Positions 40,942 to 48,718 of a stretch of 64,000 bases of DNA are shown piece after piece. Location: assembly GCA_032117595.1 (NCBI GenBank), contig JAULYZ010000032.1:59135-123134 (forward strand). Direction: 5' to 3'. The notes below the pieces were generated by a model. It saw nothing but the letters and a program-made list of their open reading frames with translations. It had not been told where the DNA came from and did not search any database. A program made the position numbers and the translations under genes. Position 1 is the stretch's first letter, and every line of letters begins with the position of its first letter. The stretch comes from WLJO01 sp032117595. Lineage in GTDB: Bacteria; Actinomycetota; Acidimicrobiia; Acidimicrobiales; Ilumatobacteraceae.

Positions 40942-42282
40942 TCAGGACCCGCTCACCGTGACATCGTGAATCACCATCGACAGACCAGTCGCCCGCATGG
41001 GCAGCCACTCGAGGTCGTTGCCGAGTTCGGCAACGTCGAGCAGCATCCGCTGGAGCGTGGACGCAATGGTGAACTCGCGGATCGGCTCGGCGAGCGAACC
41101 GTTGCGGATTGCGATGCCCGACGCTCCAGTGGAGAAATCGCCGCTCACGGGATTCACCCCCGAGTGCATCCCCTGAACCTGCTGGATGAGCACGCCGTCG
41201 TCGATTCCGGCGATGATCTCGGCGGCCGAGCGAGTGCCGGGAACGAGTTGCATGGCGAGGCACCCGCACCCCGGAGTGCCACGGAAGCCGCCGCGCACTG
41301 CGTTGCCGGTGGATGTGGTGCCGAGACGACGGGCCGAGTACGACGAGTGCACGAAGGTGCGCAGCACACCGCCCTCGATGATGAGGTTGCGCCTCGCAGC
41401 GAGACCCTCGCCGTCGACCTCGGCCGCGGTGTAGGAACGTGCGTCGGTGGGGTCGTCCACGAGGGTGATGAGCGGCGAGGCAACGGCGTCGCCGAGGCGA
41501 TCCTTGAACAGCGAGCGACCCTTGGCGACGGCCTCGCCGTTGACCGTGGACGAGATCACCCCGAGGAACTGAGCGGTGACGAACGGGTCGAGCACCACGG
41601 TGGTGCGTCGGCTTGCGGGCTTCCCGGCTCCGAGCAGGCGGGTGGCGCGGTCGACGCCGTCGTGCGCCGCCCGGGAGAGATCGAGTGCAGCGGGGTCACG
41701 TCCGACGGCGAAGCCGAAGCCGCTGGTGGTCTCGCCCCGGTCGTCGGCGAGCGTGCTCACCGACACGAAGCAGCCGTTCGCGCGTCCCGAGGTGCGGATA
41801 CCTGTCGAGGTCGCCACCGCAGCCTCACCGCCACCGTCGGAGTAGTCGGCACTCTCGACACGCACACGTGCATCACCCTCGCGGGTCATCCGTTCGAGTT
41901 CGACGGCGAGGCGGATCTTGTCCTCCGTGCGGAACTGCTCGAGGCGCTCGTCCCAGAGAGCCTGACGCTGCTTCGCCACGCCGTCGGGCAGCGCAAGTGC
42001 AGCGAACTCGTCGGGGGTCCCGAACTGCACGTTGTCGCGCGCATCGGCGAGCACCTCGTCGATCACCTGCTCGGAGAGTGTCCCGGCATAGGCGAATCCG
42101 GTGCACCCGTTGCGGATGACGCGGACCCCGATGCCCTCGCTCTGGGCAGAGGTGAACTGTTCGACCTCGCCCTGGTACACGCGGACCGAGGTCTCGGTGC
42201 CGCGCGAGACATAGGCCTCCACCTGTTCGCCCGGGAGGGCGCGGGCCACGATCCGCTCGGCGAGCGCGAGGAGCTCGCTCAT
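40942..42282 (-). CDS. pmbA: PmbA/TldE-like subunit of the TldD/PmbA protease
   Basis: A 446-residue protein of the PmbA/TldE type. The N-terminal coiled and beta parts (AEAYVSRGTETSVRVYQGEVE-like start, residues 22-43) and the C-terminal GVNPVSGDFSTGASGIAIRNGSL are typical. It lacks the HExxxH zinc motif, which is in its partner TldD. The heterodimer unfolds and cleaves peptides, for example microcin B17 precursor, CcdA or other leader peptides. The ATG overlaps the TldD stop by 4 bp (ATGA), consistent with equal production of both subunits. Confidence 0.92.
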   Translation of the reverse strand: MSELLALAERIVARALPGEQVEAYVSRGTETSVRVYQGEVEQFTSAQSEGIGVRVIRNGCTGFAYAGTLSEQVIDEVLADARDNVQFGTPDEFAALALPDGVAKQRQALWDERLEQFRTEDKIRLAVELERMTREGDARVRVESADYSDGGGEAAVATSTGIRTSGRANGCFVSVSTLADDRGETTSGFGFAVGRDPAALDLSRAAHDGVDRATRLLGAGKPASRRTTVVLDPFVTAQFLGVISSTVNGEAVAKGRSLFKDRLGDAVASPLITLVDDPTDARSYTAAEVDGEGLAARRNLIIEGGVLRTFVHSSYSARRLGTTSTGNAVRGGFRGTPGCGCLAMQLVPGTRSAAEIIAGIDDGVLIQQVQGMHSGVNPVSGDFSTGASGIAIRNGSLAEPIREFTIASTLQRMLLDVAELGNDLEWLPMRATGLSMVIHDVTVSGS

Positions 42283-43688
42283 GCTGCGGTTCCCCCGATG
42301 GTGAGCGCCTTCACGCGCAGCGTGGGCTGCCCGTCGCCCACCGGAACGCCCTGACCGTCCTTGCCGCAGGTGCCGGGTGAGCCCATTGCGAAGTCATTCC
42401 CGAGCAGGTCGATGTCCTGGAGCACCTGCGGCCCGTTGCCCATGAGGTTGCCCTCGCGCAGGGGCTCGGTGATCTGTCCACCCTCGATGAGATAGGCCTC
42501 GACCATCCCGAACACGAAGTCGCCCGACGCAGTGTCGACCTGTCCACCGCCCAGCTGCACGACGTACACACCGTGGTCGGTGGCCCGGATGATGTCGTCG
42601 GGCTCCTCGGTGCCGTTCAGCACATAGGTATTCGTCATCCGAACCATCGGGAGGTGCATGTAGCTCTGGCGCCGGCCGTTGCCCGACTGTGCCCTGCCCT
42701 CCTTGCGCGCACGGAGGAAATCCCACATGTAGTCGGTGAGCACGCCGTCCTCGATAAGCACATTGCGCTGGCTCGGGTGTCCTTCGTCGTCGATGCCGAT
42801 GGCACCCCACTCGCCCTGCATGGTGCCGTCGTCCACGAGGGTGATGAGCGGTGACGCAACCTGCTCACCACGTCGACCCGCGTACACCGATGCCCCCTTC
42901 GAGACGAGATCGGCCTCGAGACCGTGGCCGCACGCCTCGTGGAACAGCACACCGCCGGTACCGCACTTGATGACCACGGGAACAGAACCACTCGGCGCCG
43001 GACGCGCCCGCAGCTTGGTGAGTGCCTGCTCGGCCGCCCGCCGTGCCAGTTCCTCGACATCGTTGTCGTCGAACAACTCAAAACCGATGGTGCCGCCGAT
43101 CGACTGCACCCCGGTCTGCATGCCGATGTCGCCGCTCGCCACCGCCGACACCCTGAAATTGATGCGGACCTGTTCGTCGGTGGCGAGCAGACCATCGCTG
43201 TTGGCCACGAGAATCCGCTTGCGACTGTCGCCCATGCCGGCAGACACCTGCACAATCGATGAGCCCGAGGCGCGCGCCGCATCGTTCGCACGGAGCAGCA
43301 TGTCCACCTTCTTGGCCTTCGGGACCGTGTCGGGGTAGACCGCCACCGGACTCACACGCCGCGAGGCGGACGCAACGAGTCCCACCGTTCGCACCCCGCC
43401 GCCACCGCGCGCCGCAGCACCTGCTGCGGCCTCGGCGGCAGCGAGCAGACCCCGTTCGGTGAGGTCGGCGGTGTAGGCGAACCCGGTGGTCTCGCCGTTC
43501 ACCACACGGATCCCTGCACCGCGGTCCCGACCACTCGACACCTGCTCGACCTTGCCGTCGTCGAGGCCAAGCCCGGTGACCCGCTTGTCCTCGGCGTAGA
43601 CCTCGGCGAACTCAGCACCTGTGGCGGTGGCGCGACCCAGCACCCGGGTCAGCACATCAGCGTCAAGGAGGGGCGATGCGGTATCCAT
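42279..43688 (-). CDS. tldD: TldD metalloprotease subunit
   Basis: A 469-residue TldD. The zinc motif HEACGHGLE (HExxxH, then a downstream Cys/Glu-type ligand) lies in GGVLFHEACGHGLEADLVSKG-like context near residue 240. SGDFVFGMVEAYLIEGG and the final GSPGTCGKDGQGVPVGDGQP carry the last ligand Cys and the family's C-terminus. With PmbA it forms a ring-like heterodimer protease acting on unfolded or RiPP-like peptides. The start 43688 is supported by a TAGCCT box 7 nt upstream. No obvious peptide substrate gene is adjacent. Confidence 0.94.
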   Translation of the reverse strand: MDTASPLLDADVLTRVLGRATATGAEFAEVYAEDKRVTGLGLDDGKVEQVSSGRDRGAGIRVVNGETTGFAYTADLTERGLLAAAEAAAGAAARGGGGVRTVGLVASASRRVSPVAVYPDTVPKAKKVDMLLRANDAARASGSSIVQVSAGMGDSRKRILVANSDGLLATDEQVRINFRVSAVASGDIGMQTGVQSIGGTIGFELFDDNDVEELARRAAEQALTKLRARPAPSGSVPVVIKCGTGGVLFHEACGHGLEADLVSKGASVYAGRRGEQVASPLITLVDDGTMQGEWGAIGIDDEGHPSQRNVLIEDGVLTDYMWDFLRARKEGRAQSGNGRRQSYMHLPMVRMTNTYVLNGTEEPDDIIRATDHGVYVVQLGGGQVDTASGDFVFGMVEAYLIEGGQITEPLREGNLMGNGPQVLQDIDLLGNDFAMGSPGTCGKDGQGVPVGDGQPTLRVKALTIGGTAA

Positions 43689-43695
43689 GCCCCGA

Positions 43696-43701
43696 AGGCT
43701 A
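43696..43701 (-). promoter_or_regulatory. -10 box TAGCCT of a leaderless start (tldD operon)
   Basis: Minus-strand TAGCCT ends 7 nt before the ATG at 43688; it would drive tldD-pmbA-PHP. Confidence 0.5.
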
Positions 43702-43814
43702 GGTCCACCCCGACGACGAGATGGTTCGGACACCGCCAGACCCCGAGCGACGGTGCTGCGGTACTTCCGGCGCGCGCCCGCGTCCCGGACCGTGGTGGGG
43801 GTGCCGCGTGGGCG

Positions 43815-43820
43815 TAGCCT
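43815..43820 (+). promoter_or_regulatory. -10 box TAGCCT of a leaderless start (thioesterase)
   Basis: TAGCCT ends 7 nt before the ATG at 43828, deciding that start over longer in-frame extensions into the tldD gene. Confidence 0.5.
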
Positions 43821-43827
43821 CACCACG

Positions 43828-44205
43828 ATGGCACTGGAGACCGGGGCGCGGGCCGAGATCCGCCACATCGTCACCGACGCCGACACCGCCATCGCGCTGG
43901 GGTCGGGAACCGTGCCCGTGCTCGGCACCCCCAAGGTCGTTGCACTCTGCGAGGAAGTGGCCGTCCTCGCCCTCGACGAGGCCATCCCGACGGGTCAGAC
44001 GACGGTGGGTATGCGGGTGCAGATCGACCACCTCCAACCCACCGCAGTGGGTATCGAGGTCCTCGTCGAGGCGGTGCTCGAGAAGATCGAGGGACGCCGG
44101 CTCACGTTCCACGTGAACGTCAACGATCCCCGTGGCCTCGTGGCCACCGGACGCGTCACCCGGGTGATCGTCGAGACCGAACGCTTCCTCGACAAGTCGC
44201 GCTAG
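43828..44205 (+). CDS. Hotdog-fold thioesterase, FlK (fluoroacetyl-CoA thioesterase)-like
   Basis: A 125-residue single hotdog domain. LGSGTVPVLGTPKVVALCEEVAVLALDEAI followed by TTVGMRVQIDHLQPTAVG is the pattern of FlK-like thioesterases, where a Thr/Ser, Glu and His act on the acyl-CoA; here Thr/Glu (CEE) and the His of DHLQP are present. Housekeeping members probably hydrolyse unusual or toxic acyl-CoAs; fluoroacetyl-CoA is not implied. It stands alone and leaderless between the tldD operon and a convergent VOC gene. Confidence 0.82.
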   Translation: MALETGARAEIRHIVTDADTAIALGSGTVPVLGTPKVVALCEEVAVLALDEAIPTGQTTVGMRVQIDHLQPTAVGIEVLVEAVLEKIEGRRLTFHVNVNDPRGLVATGRVTRVIVETERFLDKSR

Positions 44206-44232
44206 CGCCAGCCCTGCGGCGGCGCCGTGCGA

Positions 44233-44763
44233 TCACGAGGTCTGCTGAGCCCTCGGGGCCCGCGCCGCAGCGAGATCGGGCACCTGGGTGAGCATCTCGC
44301 GCGCCGTTGCCGGATCGACGGGAAGACCCGGGGTGTCACGACACAGTTCCACCATGATCCCGTTCGGATCGATGAAGTACACCGAGTGGCACCAACCGTG
44401 GTCGATCTCCATGAGCGGGGCGATGCCGTCGGCACTCATCCGCGCCTTGGTCCGCTCCTGCTGCTCGGCATCGGCCCAGAAGGCACAGTGGTTCACCCAG
44501 ACAGGCAGACCGTTGGCCTCCGAGAGGTCCGACTTCCAGTCGGGCCGCTCACCGACGCCGTGCACGTCGAAGAACGCAATCGACTCTCCTGCTCCCGCGT
44601 CGAAGAAGAGGTGGCGCATGAACCCGGGCGAGCCATCGGGCCCGGTGAGGGCTGCCATCTCGGTGTGCACGAGTGGGAACCCCATGAGGTCCTCGTAGAA
44701 GTGCCGTGTGACCTCGGCGTCGCGACACGCGTACGCCACATGGTGGAAGCCCTTGGTGCGCAT
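44233..44763 (-). CDS. VOC-family (extradiol-dioxygenase-like) protein
   Basis: A 176-residue glyoxalase/extradiol dioxygenase-like protein. KGFHHVAYACRDAEVTRHFYEDLMG starts the first module with the metal His; VNHCAFWADAEQQERTKARM holds a second; CHSVYFIDPNGIMVELCRDTPG ends with the Glu ligand. The metal triad His/His/Glu is therefore plausible. Substrates range from catechols to methylglyoxal. It is the last of a three-gene minus-strand group with a membrane protein and an ILVBL-like enzyme. A TAGCCT box 6 nt upstream, overlapping the previous stop codon, may give it its own leaderless message. Confidence 0.82.
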   Translation of the reverse strand: MRTKGFHHVAYACRDAEVTRHFYEDLMGFPLVHTEMAALTGPDGSPGFMRHLFFDAGAGESIAFFDVHGVGERPDWKSDLSEANGLPVWVNHCAFWADAEQQERTKARMSADGIAPLMEIDHGWCHSVYFIDPNGIMVELCRDTPGLPVDPATAREMLTQVPDLAAARAPRAQQTS

Positions 44764-44772
44764 GGGGCGAGG

Positions 44773-45354
44773 CTACTCCGCTGCGAACGTGCCGTCGGGG
44801 GCCGCGTCGCCCTCGGGCGCCGCGCGACGTCGACGTGCTGTGGCCAGGATCGAACCGGCGAGGGCCGCTGCCGCGCCCACGATTGCTATCGGCACCCCGG
44901 GCCCGATGTTGCCCGCCTGCAGTTTCTCCTGGGTGTCGTTCACCACGCTGAGACATGCAAGGTTGAAGAAGAACGAGATGGTGGACATGATCACGCCGAG
45001 CACGGCGACAGCGACGACGCGGTTCATCACGAGCAGTACGAGACCCACGACACCCACCACCACGGCGAGCACGATCATGAAGCGACCCGGCGCAATGACC
45101 TCCCGCCACCCGTTGTTCTGGCGGCCCCAGAACGTGCGGGTACCCGTGAGGCGATAGCTGTTGTCCTCGAGCCACGGGAGCACGGCACCTGCCATCACCA
45201 TGGACGCGCCAATGAGCACCAGTACCGAGGCGGCCCGGACGCGCGGTCGCTCGACGCGCGCCTTCACGACCGCATCGGCGTCGGCCGACGGTGCGTACTC
45301 GCTCGGCAGTTCACCGGGCTGGGGCGGCGGCAGCGGCACACCGCTCATTGGCAC
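44773..45354 (-). CDS. Four-helix membrane protein, function unknown
   Basis: A 193-residue integral membrane protein I do not recognise. The first 40 residues are Pro-rich and cytoplasmic (LPPPQPGELPSEY). Helices lie near residues 42-62 (ASVLVLIGASMVMAGAVLPW), 92-110, 112-135 and 152-170. The loop after the first helix (LEDNSYRLTGTRTFWGRQNNGW) is probably outside. GTG 45354 or ATG 45348 with GAGGGG upstream can serve as start. It begins 7 bp after the ILVBL-like gene and is probably co-transcribed. Confidence 0.65.
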   Translation of the reverse strand: MPMSGVPLPPPQPGELPSEYAPSADADAVVKARVERPRVRAASVLVLIGASMVMAGAVLPWLEDNSYRLTGTRTFWGRQNNGWREVIAPGRFMIVLAVVVGVVGLVLLVMNRVVAVAVLGVIMSTISFFFNLACLSVVNDTQEKLQAGNIGPGVPIAIVGAAAALAGSILATARRRRAAPEGDAAPDGTFAAE

Positions 45355-45360
45355 AACCCC

Positions 45361-46974
45361 TCAGCCAAGGTTCGACGACCTCGGATAGACATCGGCGGGA
45401 TCGGTGATGACGTTGACGAGATAGGGCACGCCCGACGCAAAGGCACGGTCGAGCGCCGGCCCGATCCCCGACGGGTCCGTGACGGTCTCCCCCGCACCAC
45501 CGAGGGCCTCCACGACACGGTCGTAGCCGCAACCCGCCTGCAGGTCGCAGGCCATGTCCCAGCCGTAGACGGCCTGCATCGGGTGCTTCTCGAGCCCCCA
45601 GATGCCGTTGTTGCCGACCACCATCACCACGGGCAGGCCGTGACGTACGAGTGAGTCGGCGTCCATGAGGCTGAAGCCCGCGGCGCCGTCGCCGAGCAGA
45701 CAGACCACCTGGCTCGAGGGGCGGGCGATGCGAGCGGCCATTGCGTAACCGGGACCGTTCCCGAGGCATCCGTAGGGACCGGTGTCGAGCCAGCACCCCG
45801 GCTCGAACACCTCCACGAACTTGCCGGCGTAACTGGCGAAGTCGCCGCCGTCGCAGATCACGACCGCGTCGCGGGCGAGACGCTTCGCCAGCTCGCCGTA
45901 GATGCGCGCCGGACGGATCGGCGAGTCGTCCGTGGCGAGCCAGGAGCGATCGCGCGCCGCGGCCTCGTCCTCTGCTGCCCGCAGCGACGAGATCCAAGCC
46001 TCATGGTCGACCCGCTTGCCCGAGTACGAGGCGAGACCTCGCAGGATCGCAGTGAGGTCGCCCGACACGGTGGGGACCTCGACGTGGGCTGCGCGCTGAC
46101 CGTCGGAGTCCACGATGTGGGCCACCGCTGCCGAGCCGAAACGACCGAAGCCGAGCCGGAAGTCGAGCGGTGTTCCGATCACCACGACGAGGTCCGCGCC
46201 GGTCTTCAACATCCCTCGTGTGCGGAGGAAGGCGAGCGGGTGATCGGCCGGGAGCGTGCCGCGGCCCAGACCGTTGAAGAAGCAGGGCACACGCAGGTGT
46301 TCGACCGCCGCAGCAAGTGCGTCCCACGCGCCGTCCCAGTACACATCGCTCCCCACGATGAACGCCGGGCGCTGCGCACCCGCGATGAGCGACGCCACAG
46401 CGGCGAGCTCGTCGGGATCGGGGTCGGCACCACGCGGGATCACCGCAGCAGGCACCGTTGCTGCGCTCGGGCCGAACACATCGAGCGGGAAGTCCACGAA
46501 CACCGGACCACGGTGTGGGCTGAGCGCAGTGGTGGCCGCTCGGTGGATCGTGGCGGCGGTGAGTGCGGGGTCGAGCACTGTCTCGGCCGACTTCGTCACC
46601 GGGGCCACGATGGGCACATGGTCGAGTTCCTGCAGCGAGCCGGACCCCCAACGCCGGGCGGGTGCGCGCCCACCCATCACCACCAGCGGCGAGCCATTGA
46701 AATGGGCGGTCGTGATCGCCGAGATGCCGTTGGTGACGCCCGGCCCTGCGGTGAGTGCTGCGAACCCGGGGCGGCGGGTGAGCTTGGCCCACGCCTCGGC
46801 TGCAAAGGTAGCTGTCTGCTCGTGCCGGGTGTCGACGACCCGAACGCCTTGGTTCCGGGCGGCGTCGTAGAGCGGCCAGATGTGACCGCCGTTGAGCGTG
46901 AACATCACGTCGGCCCCGAACGACCGCATCACCGCAACGGCCTGCTCCCCAGCGTGGCCAGCCTGTTCCGCCAT
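45361..46974 (-). CDS. ThDP-dependent enzyme, ILVBL/2-hydroxyacyl-CoA lyase-like (acetolactate synthase family)
   Basis: A 537-residue thiamine-diphosphate enzyme. FTLNGGHIWPLYDA and VDTRHEQTATFAAEAWAKL (with the Glu that activates ThDP) match the human ILVBL/HACL2 pattern better than IlvB. GPGVTNGISAI and GDGAAGFSLMDADSLVRHGLPVVMVVGNNGIWG (GDG...NN Mg-ThDP site, residues 410-445) complete it. ILVBL-type enzymes cleave 2-hydroxyacyl-CoA in alpha-oxidation; acetolactate or other condensations are alternatives. AAAGGGGGG before the ATG 46974 decides the start. Neighbours do not include ilvN, arguing against branched-chain amino-acid synthesis. Confidence 0.82.
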   Translation of the reverse strand: MAEQAGHAGEQAVAVMRSFGADVMFTLNGGHIWPLYDAARNQGVRVVDTRHEQTATFAAEAWAKLTRRPGFAALTAGPGVTNGISAITTAHFNGSPLVVMGGRAPARRWGSGSLQELDHVPIVAPVTKSAETVLDPALTAATIHRAATTALSPHRGPVFVDFPLDVFGPSAATVPAAVIPRGADPDPDELAAVASLIAGAQRPAFIVGSDVYWDGAWDALAAAVEHLRVPCFFNGLGRGTLPADHPLAFLRTRGMLKTGADLVVVIGTPLDFRLGFGRFGSAAVAHIVDSDGQRAAHVEVPTVSGDLTAILRGLASYSGKRVDHEAWISSLRAAEDEAAARDRSWLATDDSPIRPARIYGELAKRLARDAVVICDGGDFASYAGKFVEVFEPGCWLDTGPYGCLGNGPGYAMAARIARPSSQVVCLLGDGAAGFSLMDADSLVRHGLPVVMVVGNNGIWGLEKHPMQAVYGWDMACDLQAGCGYDRVVEALGGAGETVTDPSGIGPALDRAFASGVPYLVNVITDPADVYPRSSNLG

Positions 46975-47037
46975 GTCCGTCCCCCCTTTTCGCCCAAACC
47001 GTAGTGCGGGCAGCACCCCGCCGAGCGGGACACGCAA

Positions 47038-47043
47038 TAGGGT
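47038..47043 (+). promoter_or_regulatory. -10 box TAGGGT of a leaderless start
   Basis: TAGGGT ends 8 nt before the GTG at 47052 and supports that start. Confidence 0.4.
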
Positions 47044-47051
47044 GTCGGGCG

Positions 47052-47885
47052 GTGTCAAGCGAGGTCCAGACCACGAACCCCGCCAAGGCGGCCCCCCGAC
47101 TCTTCTGGTGGAAAGAGGTCGCCCTCATCGGGGTCTTCTATGCGCTGTACACCTTCTCCCGGAACCGTTTCGGCTCGGCGCGCCTCGCCGAACTCGGACA
47201 GCCCACCCAGGCCTTCGACAACGCCCGTCAGCTCATGGACATCGAGGAGGCGATCGGCCTGTTCCACGAGCGTGCCATTCAGGACTTCTTCCTCGACGCA
47301 CAGTGGTTCATCAGGTTCTGGAACATCTTCTACGGAACCGCTCACTTCGCCGTCACGATCGGGATCTTCGTGTGGATGTACCGGCGCAAGCGCGACATCT
47401 TCACCAAGTGGCGCAACTGCATCCTCGCCACCACGGCGCTTGCGCTCATCGGGTTCTCGCTCTACCCGGTCATGCCTCCCCGCCTGCTCGACAGCACCTC
47501 CCACTACGGCGGTGCCCAGATCCTCGAGGCACGCGGCATCGAGCCGTACGGGTTCGTCGACACCCTCGAGGAGGTTGGCGGGCTCTGGTCGTTCGACTCG
47601 GGGACGATGAGCAAACTCTCCAACCAGTACGCGGCCATGCCGAGCCTGCACTGCGGCTGGGCAACCTGGTGCGCCCTCGTGGGCTGGCGCCTCACACGGC
47701 GGAGGTGGGCCCGAGCGCTGCTGGTCGCCTACCCGTTCGCAACGCTGTTCTGCATCATCGTCACGGGCAACCACTACTGGATCGACGGGGTCGGCGGCCT
47801 CATCACCCTCGGGGTGGGCTACCTCATCGGGCACTACTTCGACGTGTGGAACGACGCCCGCATTGCGCGGCGTGCGGCTCAGTAG
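47052..47885 (+). CDS. PAP2-superfamily (Aur1/Ipt1-like) membrane phosphatase or phosphotransferase
   Basis: A 277-residue polytopic protein with about six helices. YPVMPPRLL, AAMPSLHCGW and TGNHYWIDGVGG carry the PAP2 catalytic residues (Arg, His in SLH, His and Asp in HYWID) in the arrangement of Aur1/inositolphosphotransferase-like proteins. In actinobacteria such proteins take part in phosphoinositol lipid or glycolipid metabolism. It is divergent from the ILVBL-like gene and overlaps the convergent SDR stop by 7 bp. Confidence 0.85.
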   Translation: MSSEVQTTNPAKAAPRLFWWKEVALIGVFYALYTFSRNRFGSARLAELGQPTQAFDNARQLMDIEEAIGLFHERAIQDFFLDAQWFIRFWNIFYGTAHFAVTIGIFVWMYRRKRDIFTKWRNCILATTALALIGFSLYPVMPPRLLDSTSHYGGAQILEARGIEPYGFVDTLEEVGGLWSFDSGTMSKLSNQYAAMPSLHCGWATWCALVGWRLTRRRWARALLVAYPFATLFCIIVTGNHYWIDGVGGLITLGVGYLIGHYFDVWNDARIARRAAQ

Positions 47886-48658
47886 ATCGAGTAGCCACCG
47901 TCGATCGTGATGATGTCGCCCGTGTGCCATGAGCTCGCATCGCTCGTGAGGTACACGGCGATGCCGCCGAGATCGGCCGGCTTGCCCCACCGGCGCATCG
48001 GGATGCGCGGCATCACGTTGTCGGCGAACTTCTTGTAGGCGAACGACGGCGCCGTCATGTCGCTCTCGGTCCAGCCGATGACCAGCGACGTGGCCCGGAT
48101 CCGGTGGCGGGCGTGCTCCACCGCAATGGCCCGCATCATGGCGTTGAGCCCGGCCTTCGATGCCCCGTAGTGCTCGCCCTTCTGCTGGCCCTGGAATGCC
48201 GAACCCGACGACGAGAACACGATCGAGCCCCCGACCCCCTCACGCTCGAACTGAGCCTTCATCACCCGGCACGCCGCCTGCGCCGTGGAGAACGCCCCGT
48301 CGAGGTTCACCCGCATCACACGGTGCCACTCCTCCATCGTGAAGTCCACGAATGGAATGCCACCACCCGGAACACCGGCATTCACGAAACAGGCGTCCAG
48401 ACGACCCAGCGTGGAGACCGTCTGGTCCATGGCGGCACTCACCGCGTCGTGGTCGCCCACATCGCACTGAAGGGCCAGCACCCGGCGCCCCGAGGACTCG
48501 ATCTGCGCCGCAGCCGCGGCGTTCTTCGCGCTGTTCGTCCCCCAGATCGCGATGTCGGCACCGTGGTCCGCCAGTGCCTGTGCGAAGCCGAGGCCGACGC
48601 CCCCGTTGCCCCCCGTAATCAGCGCCACTTTTCCGGTGAGATCGAACAGATTTGCCAT
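47879..48658 (-). CDS. SDR-family oxidoreductase
   Basis: A 259-residue classical short-chain dehydrogenase. ITGGNGGVGLG (NAD(P) binding), NAGVPGGG, the SSSGSAFQ Ser and HYGASKAG (YxxxK) are intact, and the end SSWHTGDIITIDGGYSIY is standard. The substrate is an unknown alcohol/ketone. The start 48658 has a TAGCGT box 8 nt upstream; a much longer in-frame extension reads antisense through dxs and is rejected. It is divergent from dxs, with 60 bp between. Confidence 0.9.
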   Translation of the reverse strand: MANLFDLTGKVALITGGNGGVGLGFAQALADHGADIAIWGTNSAKNAAAAAQIESSGRRVLALQCDVGDHDAVSAAMDQTVSTLGRLDACFVNAGVPGGGIPFVDFTMEEWHRVMRVNLDGAFSTAQAACRVMKAQFEREGVGGSIVFSSSGSAFQGQQKGEHYGASKAGLNAMMRAIAVEHARHRIRATSLVIGWTESDMTAPSFAYKKFADNVMPRIPMRRWGKPADLGGIAVYLTSDASSWHTGDIITIDGGYSIY

Positions 48659-48666
48659 GGTGACCG

Positions 48667-48708
48667 ACGCTACTTCCTCGTGGTTCACCACTTCCCGACC
48701 GCTAGCGT
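48667..48708. promoter_or_regulatory. Divergent leaderless promoters between SDR gene and dxs
   Basis: On the minus strand TAGCGT (complement of 48667-48672) ends 8 nt before the SDR ATG. On the plus strand TAGCGT (48703-48708) ends 10 nt before the dxs GTG at 48719. The two identical -10 boxes lie back to back within a 60-bp gap. Confidence 0.5.
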
Positions 48709-48718
48709 CGGTGCCGCT

